A DNA stretch of 64,000 bases from Gilvimarinus gilvus (lineage in GTDB: Bacteria > Pseudomonadota > Gammaproteobacteria > Pseudomonadales > Cellvibrionaceae), in the NCBI RefSeq assembly GCF_030518155.1, contig NZ_JAULRU010000569.1, positions 248,001-312,000 on the forward strand. The letters are read 5' to 3'. The notes under the pieces are model-generated. The model saw nothing but the letters and a program-made list of their open reading frames with translations. It made no database searches and was not told where the DNA came from. Made by a program: the position numbers and the translations under genes. This document shows, piece by piece, positions 36,501-44,063 of this stretch; position 1 is the stretch's first letter; each line of letters opens with the position of its first letter.

Positions 36501-37199
36501 GACAAACTCAGTAATACTCTTCACCGGTTTGTAGGCCATAAAATTGGCAAACGTACGCGCCGCGTGCTTGGCTTCGCGATCTGAGACCGCGTCCTTGCGT
36601 CCGCGCAATGCCCCGTACAGACGGCGCAAGTAAGCGCCTTTTTTGTCGTATTGCTCAATGCCACTCGCGCCAAACTCTTTTTTAAGTAAGGTCACAATGT
36701 CGGTAATAGGAACAACATGCTTGCCATCGGGGTAGCTCTTCACAAAGTGAGAAAGACTTAACTGCTCGCCCGGTACAATCAAAAACTCTAATGTATCGAG
36801 ACGCGCCTGCTTTTGACTGCCCGCACTGTCAAGATGCGCCCGGACACACATAACCGCAGTAAAGGGTTCCCCGCCTTCACCCTGAGTGGGGTGAAAAATG
36901 CCAGCCACATACCCATCAACTGTCCAGGGCCGGGCGTAACTGCCATCATCACAGCCTAAAACGTAGGACGCCAGAGTGCGCACTTGTTTGCCACCACGGC
37001 CACGCTGAGTGGTTTCATCCTGGCCGGGATTATAATTAAACAGATTTTCATGGGCCGCGGTCATTAATGTCTGAATAGCGTCGGCCGCCGTGGTTTTACC
37101 CGATCCGTTCCCGCCGGAAAACAAATTTATGGGGCCAAATTCGAACTCCAACTGAGGAATGTTACCCCAGTTAACAAAAATACCGCGCTTTAAAAACAT
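33552..37199 (-). CDS. jetC: Wadjet SMC-like ATPase JetC
   Basis: A 1215-residue SMC-family motor. Walker A GGNGSGKTT is at 29-37 and Walker B LVDEAFSKMD near residue 1108, followed by the D-loop ENRS. Long coiled-coil arms (about 270-530 and 700-930) flank a hinge region with CVLCDY near 546. JetC with JetA and JetB extrudes DNA loops and senses small circular DNA such as plasmids. Both ATPase motifs are intact. The start overlaps the jetB stop (TAATG). The gene is unbroken along 3.6 kb, arguing for selection. Confidence 0.95.
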   Translation of the reverse strand: MFLKRGIFVNWGNIPQLEFEFGPINLFSGGNGSGKTTAADAIQTLMTAAHENLFNYNPGQDETTQRGRGGKQVRTLASYVLGCDDGSYARPWTVDGYVAGIFHPTQGEGGEPFTAVMCVRAHLDSAGSQKQARLDTLEFLIVPGEQLSLSHFVKSYPDGKHVVPITDIVTLLKKEFGASGIEQYDKKGAYLRRLYGALRGRKDAVSDREAKHAARTFANFMAYKPVKSITEFVAREILEPRDLGDAIRNVADLMKTIHQMESDTRAIRDAIVTLESARDCSTRYVDAWVERQLAEYSEATRLTKVNQRGYLSAKAEQKNILEQITANEVAQRDSEDRRRAAHESQVALEAQRQGISALKSKDDLEQTIADRTRELAGRARPVHEQSQQMQRNVQATEQLLQLLSQSSLGVDVPTIDGKAFRQLGQKVVATADQVAVDLAQLVNKDWVGIEQLESDVAKIKAAESAHSQWADTLHSAALSANGESVRSQIAHLLMQAERKRQDLNGKLKQRQRDVALLQTQKVNYPPYVEAALQAIHQAIPEAEPCVLCDYVNVLDANWQMAIEGYLGGARFSILVEPAYEAEAMRLVRSMPGARRNKARVIQGEKARRDAERWTAPSGSIIDVMAFDHKVAEYYLRASYGNVLRVDDAQTLRGTARGITPEGLGSGNYSMWRCDLDDSELVFGQHARERALKAKLRECEQLLADANHSEQAYQQLARVIELMDAIAQVQAGEAIAGMMDCHRAIQSAEKALAQLDLSDFNELEAELTQLKAQYQEEENRHRALVEDAGKLKERERTMARQVGQLADAQDALAEAQDDAEQAVYLMADHYPELDVDNAIGEACHRAEQAAENFTFADDIAALKQQLESHERALHSAIMQHNQRCHMQDSIVYDTGMGEPHGIECFRRVLAMGNEVVSLFNRFKNNVLVDKHEQLAELRDSFNTAFVTNLCHSIYQAVKDGERTLTDLNKELEYHRFGADRERFYFGYDWVPEFKDYWRFFTEVIAVPNLGDGTSLFDAELSVKACQVRDRMLDMLLDKDEQVALRELSRISDYRNYRYYEIYKEPEGKAAIALSQYGTGSGGQLETPAYIIRSAAVTSAFRFNEGDSHLRMVLVDEAFSKMDENRSREVIHYLTQTLGLQLLFIMPSSKSGPFMDLISNQFVFSKCPTAQPMGELKSRVLVDRKACDQEKIRKLWQNHRKTVRHQAMLDFMDTFEA

Positions 37200-37918
37200 T
37201 AACTGAGCTCCTCATTAATGTCTGCCGCACCTTCGTTTTCGGTGCTATCGTCGCCTACACTTGTTATGCGCTGCGTCTGTTCGCCTGATGCCCCGCCCTC
37301 AACCAACGCCTGCAATACCTCTTCACCCACAAAGCTGGTAATGGATGGCTGAATACTTATCCAGCTTTCGTCGCTGTCCAGGTCGTCTTCCAGTTGATAC
37401 TGTATAAGACGCAATTGTTTTAAACGACGAAATATTTGCTTGCGCTCCACTAACCCCTCAGGCAATTGCCGCTTCAACAAATTATTCATAGCGATCGCCA
37501 AACCCTCGAGCGAGAGCATGGCTCGACCTTTCTCGTCCACCTGCCCCTCGCGCAAACTTTTCTGGTATTCTGCGCGCAGCACCAAAATAACCGCGACTTC
37601 ATGCTGGCTAGGACGAACCCTAAACCCGTGATTAAACGGGCTACTGTCATCATCCGGAACTCCCGGCACATTCGCTCCGGGCGGAAAAATACGCACAAAG
37701 AAAAATTGACGATCGTGCTGCACTCGCACGTTAAGTACCGCCAGGTACTCCTCCACAAGTGCCGCGCATTGTACGTAGCGATCGTAAAGCATGGCCTCGG
37801 TTTGGCTTTCGTCGCGACATAACACGCCGTAATCCAGCAAGCGTATCATTAACTCGGAAAATTCCTGACGCGTTACCTGAACGCTGGCCAGGGCTTCATT
37901 TATATAGTTGTCTAGCAT
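37199..37918 (-). CDS. jetB: Wadjet subunit JetB (DUF4194)
   Basis: A 239-residue protein of the JetB/DUF4194 family, the winged-helix (KITE-like) partner of the JetA kleisin in the Wadjet condensin-like complex. Typical features are [19 protein letters not shown], the [20 protein letters not shown] helix and the acidic Ser/Glu-rich C-terminal tail. It starts 2 bp after the jetA stop codon and overlaps jetC by one base, so production of the three motor subunits is tightly linked. Confidence 0.92.
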   Translation of the reverse strand: MLDNYINEALASVQVTRQEFSELMIRLLDYGVLCRDESQTEAMLYDRYVQCAALVEEYLAVLNVRVQHDRQFFFVRIFPPGANVPGVPDDDSSPFNHGFRVRPSQHEVAVILVLRAEYQKSLREGQVDEKGRAMLSLEGLAIAMNNLLKRQLPEGLVERKQIFRRLKQLRLIQYQLEDDLDSDESWISIQPSITSFVGEEVLQALVEGGASGEQTQRITSVGDDSTENEGAADINEELS

Positions 37919-37920
37919 AG

Positions 37921-39372
37921 TTACTCGTTTGCACTTGTTTCACAAAGTGAAATTAAAAATTCATCGGCAGCGGTAAAGTAATCGGTTCTTAGCTGCTCAC
38001 CCGTAGGCTCGACGTTAAATTTTTGACCGCTGGACAAATTATTGTGTGAGGCAACCTCGATAATATGGGCCATTGCCAGTAAATCACGGGCACTGTCTAT
38101 CGGCAGGTGGCGTGTGGATACTTGGCGACCATCACGCAGGGCCTTCTCAACGTAGCCACGTAAGCTTGAGTTATCCATCGCGAAGGCCTGATCAAGCATT
38201 TGCTGAATCAGCAGTTCGCGCTCCGCTTCTGTATCCAGTGGTGGCTGTTCAGTGACGGCGGTTTTTACCACGGCGTTGGGTCGGCGCTCCTGCAATCGCA
38301 ATGCGCCGGGGTCGACCAATTGCACTCTGATTCCCGCCATGGCGTCGGCCGCACGGGATAAGCTCGCACTTTGGCTTTTCTCATCTTGAGCGACCAACGA
38401 CTGACAAACTTCGACCAGATCATTTCGACTTTGGCTGTTTAGGTAAGTCAGTTGGCGGATAATAATATCCGCTCGCTTGGTGAAGCTGTGAAGCGCCCGA
38501 CGCAGTGCGGGCAGCATAATTTCAGCCGCATTACCCATGCGCCTTTCAATCGTATCGAGAATTGTCCAAAGTACCGATTGGCCAGGGTGTGCGAGCTCGG
38601 GAATAAGTCGGCGCAACTGCCGCTCTACATCCGCTTTGTGCTCTTTTGGCTTGCGACGGACCTTGGCGATGACTTTACTGATTTGATCCCGATGCTTTTC
38701 GACACTATCGGCAGACAACCTTACGGCCAAATCCGGCTGAAAGCGCTTTTCCATAAATTCAAAAAACTGGTCGGTGGCCTGTTGTACCAATTGCTGCGAT
38801 TCCACCTCTCGCACTAGCTCGCGTTTACGCTCTTCGAGCTCTGAAATAACGTCGGTGAAATCGGTCACAATTCGCTCGGAATACTCGTAGGCATCGAGCA
38901 GGTCGTGCACCTCGGCGCGGTTGCAAAACGCCTCCAGTGCATTCAAGGTATTGCGGGTATTGCGATGGCGGGTTCGGATACGTGTCGTATCAGACTCTAC
39001 CAGCGGTTGAGTAAATAAACGCCCCAGTCGACTAAAAGGATAAGTGGACTGCAAGGTGGCGGTATCGACCTGTTTTTCCAGCCATCCGCTTTCAAGCAAT
39101 TGCTTCATCACCCAAGTGGCTTGCTCTCGCAGCGATTTAAAACGCTGCGGACTGTCGTCTTTGTCGTCAAACTCGCCCACGTCCATTTTGGGCGCGCGGG
39201 CCAACGCCTCTTCCAGTATCTCCAGTAACTGATCGCGTGACAAAGAGTGACCATAGTCAGCATTGGAGCTGTACAAACGCTCGTACAACAGGCACAAACA
39301 CTGGGCGATGGATTCGCGATACTTGCTGGTAAGCGGCTTAAAGAAGTTCAGACGTTCGGGGGTAAAAAACAT
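37921..39372 (-). CDS. jetA: Wadjet kleisin-like subunit JetA
   Basis: A 483-residue JetA. It opens with [20 protein letters not shown], which I associate with the JetA family of Wadjet. The middle is long helical coiled coil (about 150-260), and the C-terminal part ([22 protein letters not shown]) is the expected winged-helix region that binds JetC. It is first in the operon jetA-B-C-D. The order and domain set suggest type I Wadjet, but the subtype needs a profile search. A 30-bp inverted repeat lies 112 bp upstream, between this gene and the divergent ParD-like gene. Confidence 0.9.
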   Translation of the reverse strand: MFFTPERLNFFKPLTSKYRESIAQCLCLLYERLYSSNADYGHSLSRDQLLEILEEALARAPKMDVGEFDDKDDSPQRFKSLREQATWVMKQLLESGWLEKQVDTATLQSTYPFSRLGRLFTQPLVESDTTRIRTRHRNTRNTLNALEAFCNRAEVHDLLDAYEYSERIVTDFTDVISELEERKRELVREVESQQLVQQATDQFFEFMEKRFQPDLAVRLSADSVEKHRDQISKVIAKVRRKPKEHKADVERQLRRLIPELAHPGQSVLWTILDTIERRMGNAAEIMLPALRRALHSFTKRADIIIRQLTYLNSQSRNDLVEVCQSLVAQDEKSQSASLSRAADAMAGIRVQLVDPGALRLQERRPNAVVKTAVTEQPPLDTEAERELLIQQMLDQAFAMDNSSLRGYVEKALRDGRQVSTRHLPIDSARDLLAMAHIIEVASHNNLSSGQKFNVEPTGEQLRTDYFTAADEFLISLCETSANE

Positions 39373-39483
39373 GAATGATTTATTGACTATTTATCGACCA
39401 ACAACAGGCCTTTTCAATCCCTATTGTGAAGCCCGCTTTGTCTCGATGCAATCAAATTGTTGCATGACCGAGCCCCAACCGAT

Positions 39484-39513
39484 AATATACGTTTCATATA
39501 TATACCGTATATT
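39484..39513. promoter_or_regulatory. Inverted repeat between Wadjet and ParD-like/map genes
   Basis: AATATACG, 14 AT-rich bases, CGTATATT: perfect 8-bp arms 24 bp before the ParD-like ATG. A ribbon-helix-helix or other dimeric repressor could bind here and affect both divergent operons. Confidence 0.5.
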
Positions 39514-39536
39514 CACTATAGACTGTTGTTTATCGT

Positions 39537-39725
39537 ATGGGTATCGTTAAAATCTCCGAACATATGCATGATCAAGTGCGTACAGCGAGCCAGGTAATGG
39601 AGCGCTCTATCAACGCACAGGCCGAATTTTGGCTTAAAATTGGCCAACAGGCCGAGCTCCACCCCACTAAAACCTTCAGCGAGATTATTCAACAAGCGTT
39701 TATTGAGCAGCAGCGTCATGAGTAA
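39537..39725 (+). CDS. ParD-like antitoxin-family protein
   Basis: A 62-residue protein that resembles the ParD-like family (predicted ribbon-helix-helix). It opens MGIVKISEHMHDQVRTASQV, continues RSINAQAEFWLKIGQQAE, and ends with FSEIIQQAF. The family was named from antitoxins, but no ParE-type toxin follows. Instead the stop codon overlaps the start of map by 8 bases. A ParD-like gene coupled to a second methionine aminopeptidase gene recurs in proteobacteria, as far as I recall. It may regulate its own operon through the inverted repeat just upstream. Confidence 0.8.
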   Translation: MGIVKISEHMHDQVRTASQVMERSINAQAEFWLKIGQQAELHPTKTFSEIIQQAFIEQQRHE

Positions 39726-40494
39726 GGTGGTATTGAAGAGCCCCGATGCCATCAACAAGATGCGTCACGCGGGTCAATTGCTGGCCCGGGTTTTTTCCGA
39801 ACTAGACCAACGCATGCGGCCGGGTGTTACCACCGCCGCCATCAACCACTGGGTAGAGCACTATATTCGCAACGAGCTGGGCGCCAGGCCGGCGAGTTTG
39901 GGTCAATACGACTACCCTTTCAGCCTAAATGCATCGCCTAATCATGTGGTTTGCCACGGTTTCCCCACAGACTCGCCTTTGCAAGACGGTGACATAGTCA
40001 ATATTGATATTACGTTAGAAAAGCACGGCTACATTGCCGACTCCAGTAAAACCTACTGTATCGGTCAGGCTTCAGAAGCCAGCCAAAGGCTGGTCGATGT
40101 AACCTACCAAGCTATGTGGCGGGGCATTCATGCGGTAAAACCCGGCAACACGCTGGGTGATATCGGCCACGCTATTGCAGCGTTCGCCAAGCTCAATGGC
40201 TATAGCGTTGTGCGCGATTATTGTGGCCATGGTATAGGCCAACAAATGCACGAGGCGCCCGATGTCTTGCATTTCGGCTCACCCGGCAAGGGAATCAAGT
40301 TACGACCCGGTATGACCTTCACCATTGAGCCGATGATAAATCAAGGCAGTGCGACAACTCGCACACTGGCAGATCAGTGGACTGTCGTCACCGAGGATCA
40401 AATGCTGTCTGCCCAATGGGAGCACACCGTTTTGGTCACCGATAAAGGGGTTGAGGTCTTAACCTTAAGGCCGGAAGAAGCCCCCTTAATTTAG
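39718..40494 (+). CDS. map: Type I methionine aminopeptidase
   Basis: A 258-residue metallopeptidase that removes N-terminal Met. The fold signatures are HVVCHGFP, the first metal Asp in GDIVNIDITLEKHGYIADSS, the HGIGQQMHEAP segment with metal His, MTFTIEPMI with Glu, and WEHTVLVT. All five metal ligands appear present. The start at 39718 overlaps the ParD-like stop. The position after a ParD-like gene, away from rpsB/tsf, suggests this is an additional map paralogue, not the housekeeping copy; the window cannot prove that. Confidence 0.93.
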   Translation: MSKVVLKSPDAINKMRHAGQLLARVFSELDQRMRPGVTTAAINHWVEHYIRNELGARPASLGQYDYPFSLNASPNHVVCHGFPTDSPLQDGDIVNIDITLEKHGYIADSSKTYCIGQASEASQRLVDVTYQAMWRGIHAVKPGNTLGDIGHAIAAFAKLNGYSVVRDYCGHGIGQQMHEAPDVLHFGSPGKGIKLRPGMTFTIEPMINQGSATTRTLADQWTVVTEDQMLSAQWEHTVLVTDKGVEVLTLRPEEAPLI

Positions 40495-40515
40495 ACGGCC
40501 GACAAACGCTTGTGA

Positions 40516-40791
40516 TTATTGGCACTGATAGCGAGCCGGCTGATCCGTCACCACTTCCCGCAACGCTTTGAGCAAAGAGGTATCGTCACCAGTATCCTGA
40601 CTTAACTCCCACATCATGACACCGCAGGCGCCACTGTGAGTTAACGCCACCTTGGCACGTATGGCAGGAATGCCATTGTAATAGTCCTCACCGACCTGGC
40701 TGAGACAGGCGATATGGTCATTGGCCTCCCCCAACGCCCGCCCCGCTATTGCGCACAACTGAAACACTGCCGCACCAAAATTCGTTACCAT
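40516..40791 (-). pseudogene. C-terminal remnant of a GH18-like chitinase
   Basis: A 91-residue frame whose last 50 residues (GEDYYNGIPAIRAKVALTHS, then CGVMMWELSQDTGDD, then SLLKAL) resemble the C-terminal end of bacterial GH18 chitinase catalytic domains. The DxxDxDxE catalytic motif and the rest of the barrel are missing, and the first 35 residues do not fit. No matching frame continues upstream before the map gene. I read this as the tail left by a deletion. Confidence 0.6.
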
Positions 40792-41034
40792 TCACCACAG
40801 CGAATGCACTGTTTATACGCCTTTATTTCTTTTTCGCACACCTTAGGGTCATTTAAATTCCCATATGGAATATTTGTTTAGAAATATAGCTATTAATAAT
40901 TAAAAAATCTTAAAATGCGTAACCTCAGGTAACACGACGGTAACATATATCCGTAGAATAGGTAGCAAGTCGGAACACTTCCGGCGTTACTCTTTTTGGC
41001 AATTATCTTTTACGGCATTTATGAGGACCTGTTC

Positions 41035-41532
41035 ATGTTTACTATTTCAAAGCAAAGCAAAATCGCCACCCTAATAGCTGGCGCTGCACTCGCGGCATCC
41101 GTATCGGCCTCGGCCGCCGATCGCTACATTGACGGCAAAGTTCAATCCGTCGACTACGCGACAAAAAGTATCACCGTAATTGAAGACGGCACCGGCAAGC
41201 TCTACACCTACGCGTTCACAGGTAAGCCACAAATTGACATCAATGGCAACAAAAAGCGTGATATGTCACTCATTGAAGCCGGCCAGGATGTTGCCCTTCG
41301 CTTGAAAAAAGTCGAGCCGGTAGAAGCAAAAACTGACTTCCGTTTGGTGAAAGGTGAAATTTTGGAAATAAACCGTACTCAAGGCTTGGCTCTTATTCGC
41401 CCTGCTGACGGTAGCAGCCCACGTGTCATTGAATTACCAGAGTCTGTTTCTATTTCTGGTTTGCACTCGGGTGCCGGTGTAGACGACCTGAAAGAAGGTC
41501 ACTTTGTGACACTGAAGTACACTGCCCTATAA
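41035..41532 (+). CDS. Secreted small beta-rich protein of unknown function
   Basis: A 165-residue exported protein. The signal peptide is about residues 1-29 (ends SVSASA). The mature part has two similar beta-rich halves: YIDGKVQSVDYATKSITVIE and LVKGEILEINRTQGLALIRP, which could be an internal duplication of an OB-like or DUF5666-like unit. GAGG lies 9 bases before the start; the 13-codon upstream extension is rejected. It has its own terminator. The function is unknown. Confidence 0.7.
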   Translation: MFTISKQSKIATLIAGAALAASVSASAADRYIDGKVQSVDYATKSITVIEDGTGKLYTYAFTGKPQIDINGNKKRDMSLIEAGQDVALRLKKVEPVEAKTDFRLVKGEILEINRTQGLALIRPADGSSPRVIELPESVSISGLHSGAGVDDLKEGHFVTLKYTAL

Positions 41533-41602
41533 GAGTCAAAATTTAGTTTATCGCATAGATATAAGTAAAGAACAGCGTAAAGAAAAAATGCCCTCATAAA
41601 AG

Positions 41603-41632
41603 TGCCCGGCCTCTTGAGCCGGGCATTTTTTT
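41603..41632 (+). terminator. Rho-independent terminator
   Basis: Stem TGCCCGGC / GCCGGGCA, seven-base loop, then seven T residues, 70 bp past the stop of the secreted protein gene. Confidence 0.92.
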
Positions 41633-42057
41633 AGGTCCGGTATCTTTTACTGACCTTCAATCATTGTGTCGTTTACAGCGTTTAGGTGCAGGTCAACACA
41701 ATTTCCGATACAACTTGCGTGCACACCGCTCAGCTAAAATCGCGGCAGTTTTCATTTACAACTCAAGGGTTAAACATATTGAGGGGATGGAATGAGGGTT
41801 GCGACCAATTGAGTCTGCGAAATAGCGTTCAATTTCTCGTATAGTAGTCAACCGGTAAAAGCCATACACGCGAAGCAGCATATCAATCAGAGATAATACT
41901 GAAGGCAAAGCGCTCATCATCCGACAAGCACTCAATAGGAGCGTTACCCGTAATTAAAAATCGCACAGCAATAAAGCCCGGGCGCTTGAATGACTCATAG
42001 ACAGCGAGGCGTTTCCTGTCGCCATCGCGCTTCCCAATACCGCATACTCAATCGGTT
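41633..42057. other. Intergenic region with a short unassigned frame
   Basis: 425 bases. On the minus strand from about 42046 to 41883 there is an open frame just after cheV that looks protein-like (RLAVYESFKRPGFIAVRFLI, then ECLSDDERFAFSIISD) but has no ATG or GTG start in a suitable place. It may be a gene fragment. The rest shows nothing. Confidence 0.3.
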
Positions 42058-42939
42058 TCAGTCGTGAGCAGCGCCACGCAGCATTGCCTGAATAAGCTCA
42101 TCCACATCGAACTTAGTCAATGCTTCATTAGCACCAACCTGATGGGCCTGACTGACGCTAATTTCGCTTGAGATAGAGGTGTGCAATATAATATAAGCTT
42201 TAGCCAGCGATGGATTATCGCGAATGGCAAACGCTAACTCGTAACCATCCAGCCCAGGCATTTCGATATCGCTAACCAACAAGTCTATGGGGTGTCCCGC
42301 ATCGGCCTCAGTGCGCATAATATCCAGGGCTTCCTGACCGTTCGCGGTAATTTGATAGCTGACACCAATACCATTTAAGGCATCCGATAGCTGCTTACGG
42401 GCAACCGACGAATCGTCTACCACAAGAATATTGAGGCGCTGAAGAACATCGGCTTGCTCATAAGGCAACTGATTCGTCGACACACTGCTTTCAATACCAA
42501 ACAACTTGGCGAAAATGTGCTCAACATCCACCAATTGCACTAGCTGGTCATCTACCTTGGTTACCCCGGTAACACAAGCGCTACGCCCCAAGCTCTTTGG
42601 CGGTGGCTCGATATCTCGCCAATTACAATCAACGATACGATCCAGTGATCGCACCATAAAACCGATGGTTTTACGCTGACAGTCGGTGATAATGATGTAA
42701 CAGCTCGAGTGCTCATCCGCGGCCACAGGCGTACTGCCAATTGCATAGGCCATATCCACTACGGGCATCGTGACACCGCGAATATGCGCCGTGCCCAGTA
42801 CCGCTGGATGCTGTTCAGGCAACTGAGTTAACTGGGTAAACGGTACGATTTCTTTGATTTTCAGGGTACCTAACGCAAATCTTTGCTTTGGCGTTAGCCA
42901 AAACAGCAATATGCCCTGAGAAATCGAATTAGTCTTCAT
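42058..42939 (-). CDS. cheV: Chemotaxis coupling protein CheV
   Basis: A 293-residue fusion of a CheW domain (about 10-155) and a response-regulator receiver (about 168-290). The receiver has the acidic pair and phospho-acceptor (ILVVDDSS, then LLVSDIEMPGLDGYE), the Thr/Ser of LHTSIS and the Lys of LTKFD. CheV links chemoreceptors to CheA and is thought to adapt signalling when phosphorylated. It is a single gene here without che neighbours. Confidence 0.93.
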   Translation of the reverse strand: MKTNSISQGILLFWLTPKQRFALGTLKIKEIVPFTQLTQLPEQHPAVLGTAHIRGVTMPVVDMAYAIGSTPVAADEHSSCYIIITDCQRKTIGFMVRSLDRIVDCNWRDIEPPPKSLGRSACVTGVTKVDDQLVQLVDVEHIFAKLFGIESSVSTNQLPYEQADVLQRLNILVVDDSSVARKQLSDALNGIGVSYQITANGQEALDIMRTEADAGHPIDLLVSDIEMPGLDGYELAFAIRDNPSLAKAYIILHTSISSEISVSQAHQVGANEALTKFDVDELIQAMLRGAAHD

Positions 42940-43088
42940 GGATCACTCCGCGTTTTGGTAATCAACCAATATTATAGGCGAGCTAAAGACCGTATCGGTC
43001 AGGAGAGCACTCTCTTTAATATTAATACATACAACAGCACCCGTATAAACTCATAGATACCGCCGACTGACAGCAAACAACGAAGGTA

Positions 43089-43988
43089 TCAATTAATCCT
43101 GGTTGTACTCTGGTCTCTACAAGGTTCGTTATTCCACTCAATTTCAACGGTGGTATGCGACATTCCATTGCGGACCAATACATCGGCAATATTTTGCTTA
43201 ATCACCCGATTCCGCTCAGCGCTAATTGCTGCATAGACAACGACATGCGCTGTAAGCACGTGATGCTCGCCATCAAGTGACCATATATGTAAATGGTGTA
43301 CTTCGGCAACATCTTCAATCTCAAGCAAAGCGTCACGCACAGCAAACTGACTGAGTTCCCCGGGAACGCCCTGCAAAAACAGCCTTACAGTTGCCATTAA
43401 ATTCTTAACCACGCTGTAGCCTATATAAAGGGTGAACGCGATAGATAACAGCGGATCGAGTATAGGCCATGGCTTGACTTGCAGTACCAGTGCGACCACC
43501 AGAACACCCAGCCAGCCAAGCACGTCCTCCAACAAATGCCAGTTAAGTACTCTTTCATTCATTGTGCGACCGGCACTCAAGCGGTAGGCGGCCAAGCCAT
43601 TGACTACGACACCCAAAATAGCGAGCCCTATCATGCCCTCGGTATGCGGCATGACCGGATCAACTAAGCGCGGTATAGCAGCCTGTAATACCCAGACTGA
43701 ACCAATGATCAAAACGACGGCACTAAACACAGCCGATAACAGTGACAGGCGCCGCAACCCATACGTAAATTGCGCGGAAGCCTCTCGACGGCCCATACGC
43801 TCTAGAAACCAGGCGCCTCCCAGCGCTAAGCTGTCACCCAAGTCATGCACAGCATCAGCCATAATGGCGGTACTGTTGGTCATGATTCCACCAACAAATT
43901 CGATGATGGTAAAACCAAAATTAAGGGCGAAAGCAAGGCCAATGCGGGCCGACCCCGACTGCTGATGCGCATGATTATGGTCGTGCAT
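43089..43988 (-). CDS. Cation diffusion facilitator (CzcD/ZitB-like)
   Basis: A 299-residue metal/proton antiporter of the inner membrane with six helices. Metal site A is formed by DAVHDLGD (residues 45-52) and HLLED (about 151-155). The cytoplasmic C-terminal domain has HHLHIWSLDGEHHVLTAHVV. The N-terminal His-rich stretch (HDHNHAHQQ) and the motif type point to Zn2+, Co2+ or Cd2+. It lies 75 bp after the RND pump gene, so it likely belongs to the same metal-export operon. Confidence 0.92.
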   Translation of the reverse strand: MHDHNHAHQQSGSARIGLAFALNFGFTIIEFVGGIMTNSTAIMADAVHDLGDSLALGGAWFLERMGRREASAQFTYGLRRLSLLSAVFSAVVLIIGSVWVLQAAIPRLVDPVMPHTEGMIGLAILGVVVNGLAAYRLSAGRTMNERVLNWHLLEDVLGWLGVLVVALVLQVKPWPILDPLLSIAFTLYIGYSVVKNLMATVRLFLQGVPGELSQFAVRDALLEIEDVAEVHHLHIWSLDGEHHVLTAHVVVYAAISAERNRVIKQNIADVLVRNGMSHTTVEIEWNNEPCRDQSTTRIN

Positions 43989-44063
43989 ACCCCAGTTTCC
44001 TGAATGTCACGTGATTTTTTTCGACAACTTAAAGCTTTGTCATGAATTTCGGCACGAAGCTGG

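Noticed and set aside
39263-39550. 95-codon plus frame starting inside jetA
   Set aside because: Overlaps jetA antisense and the promoter region; no binding site or recognisable sequence.
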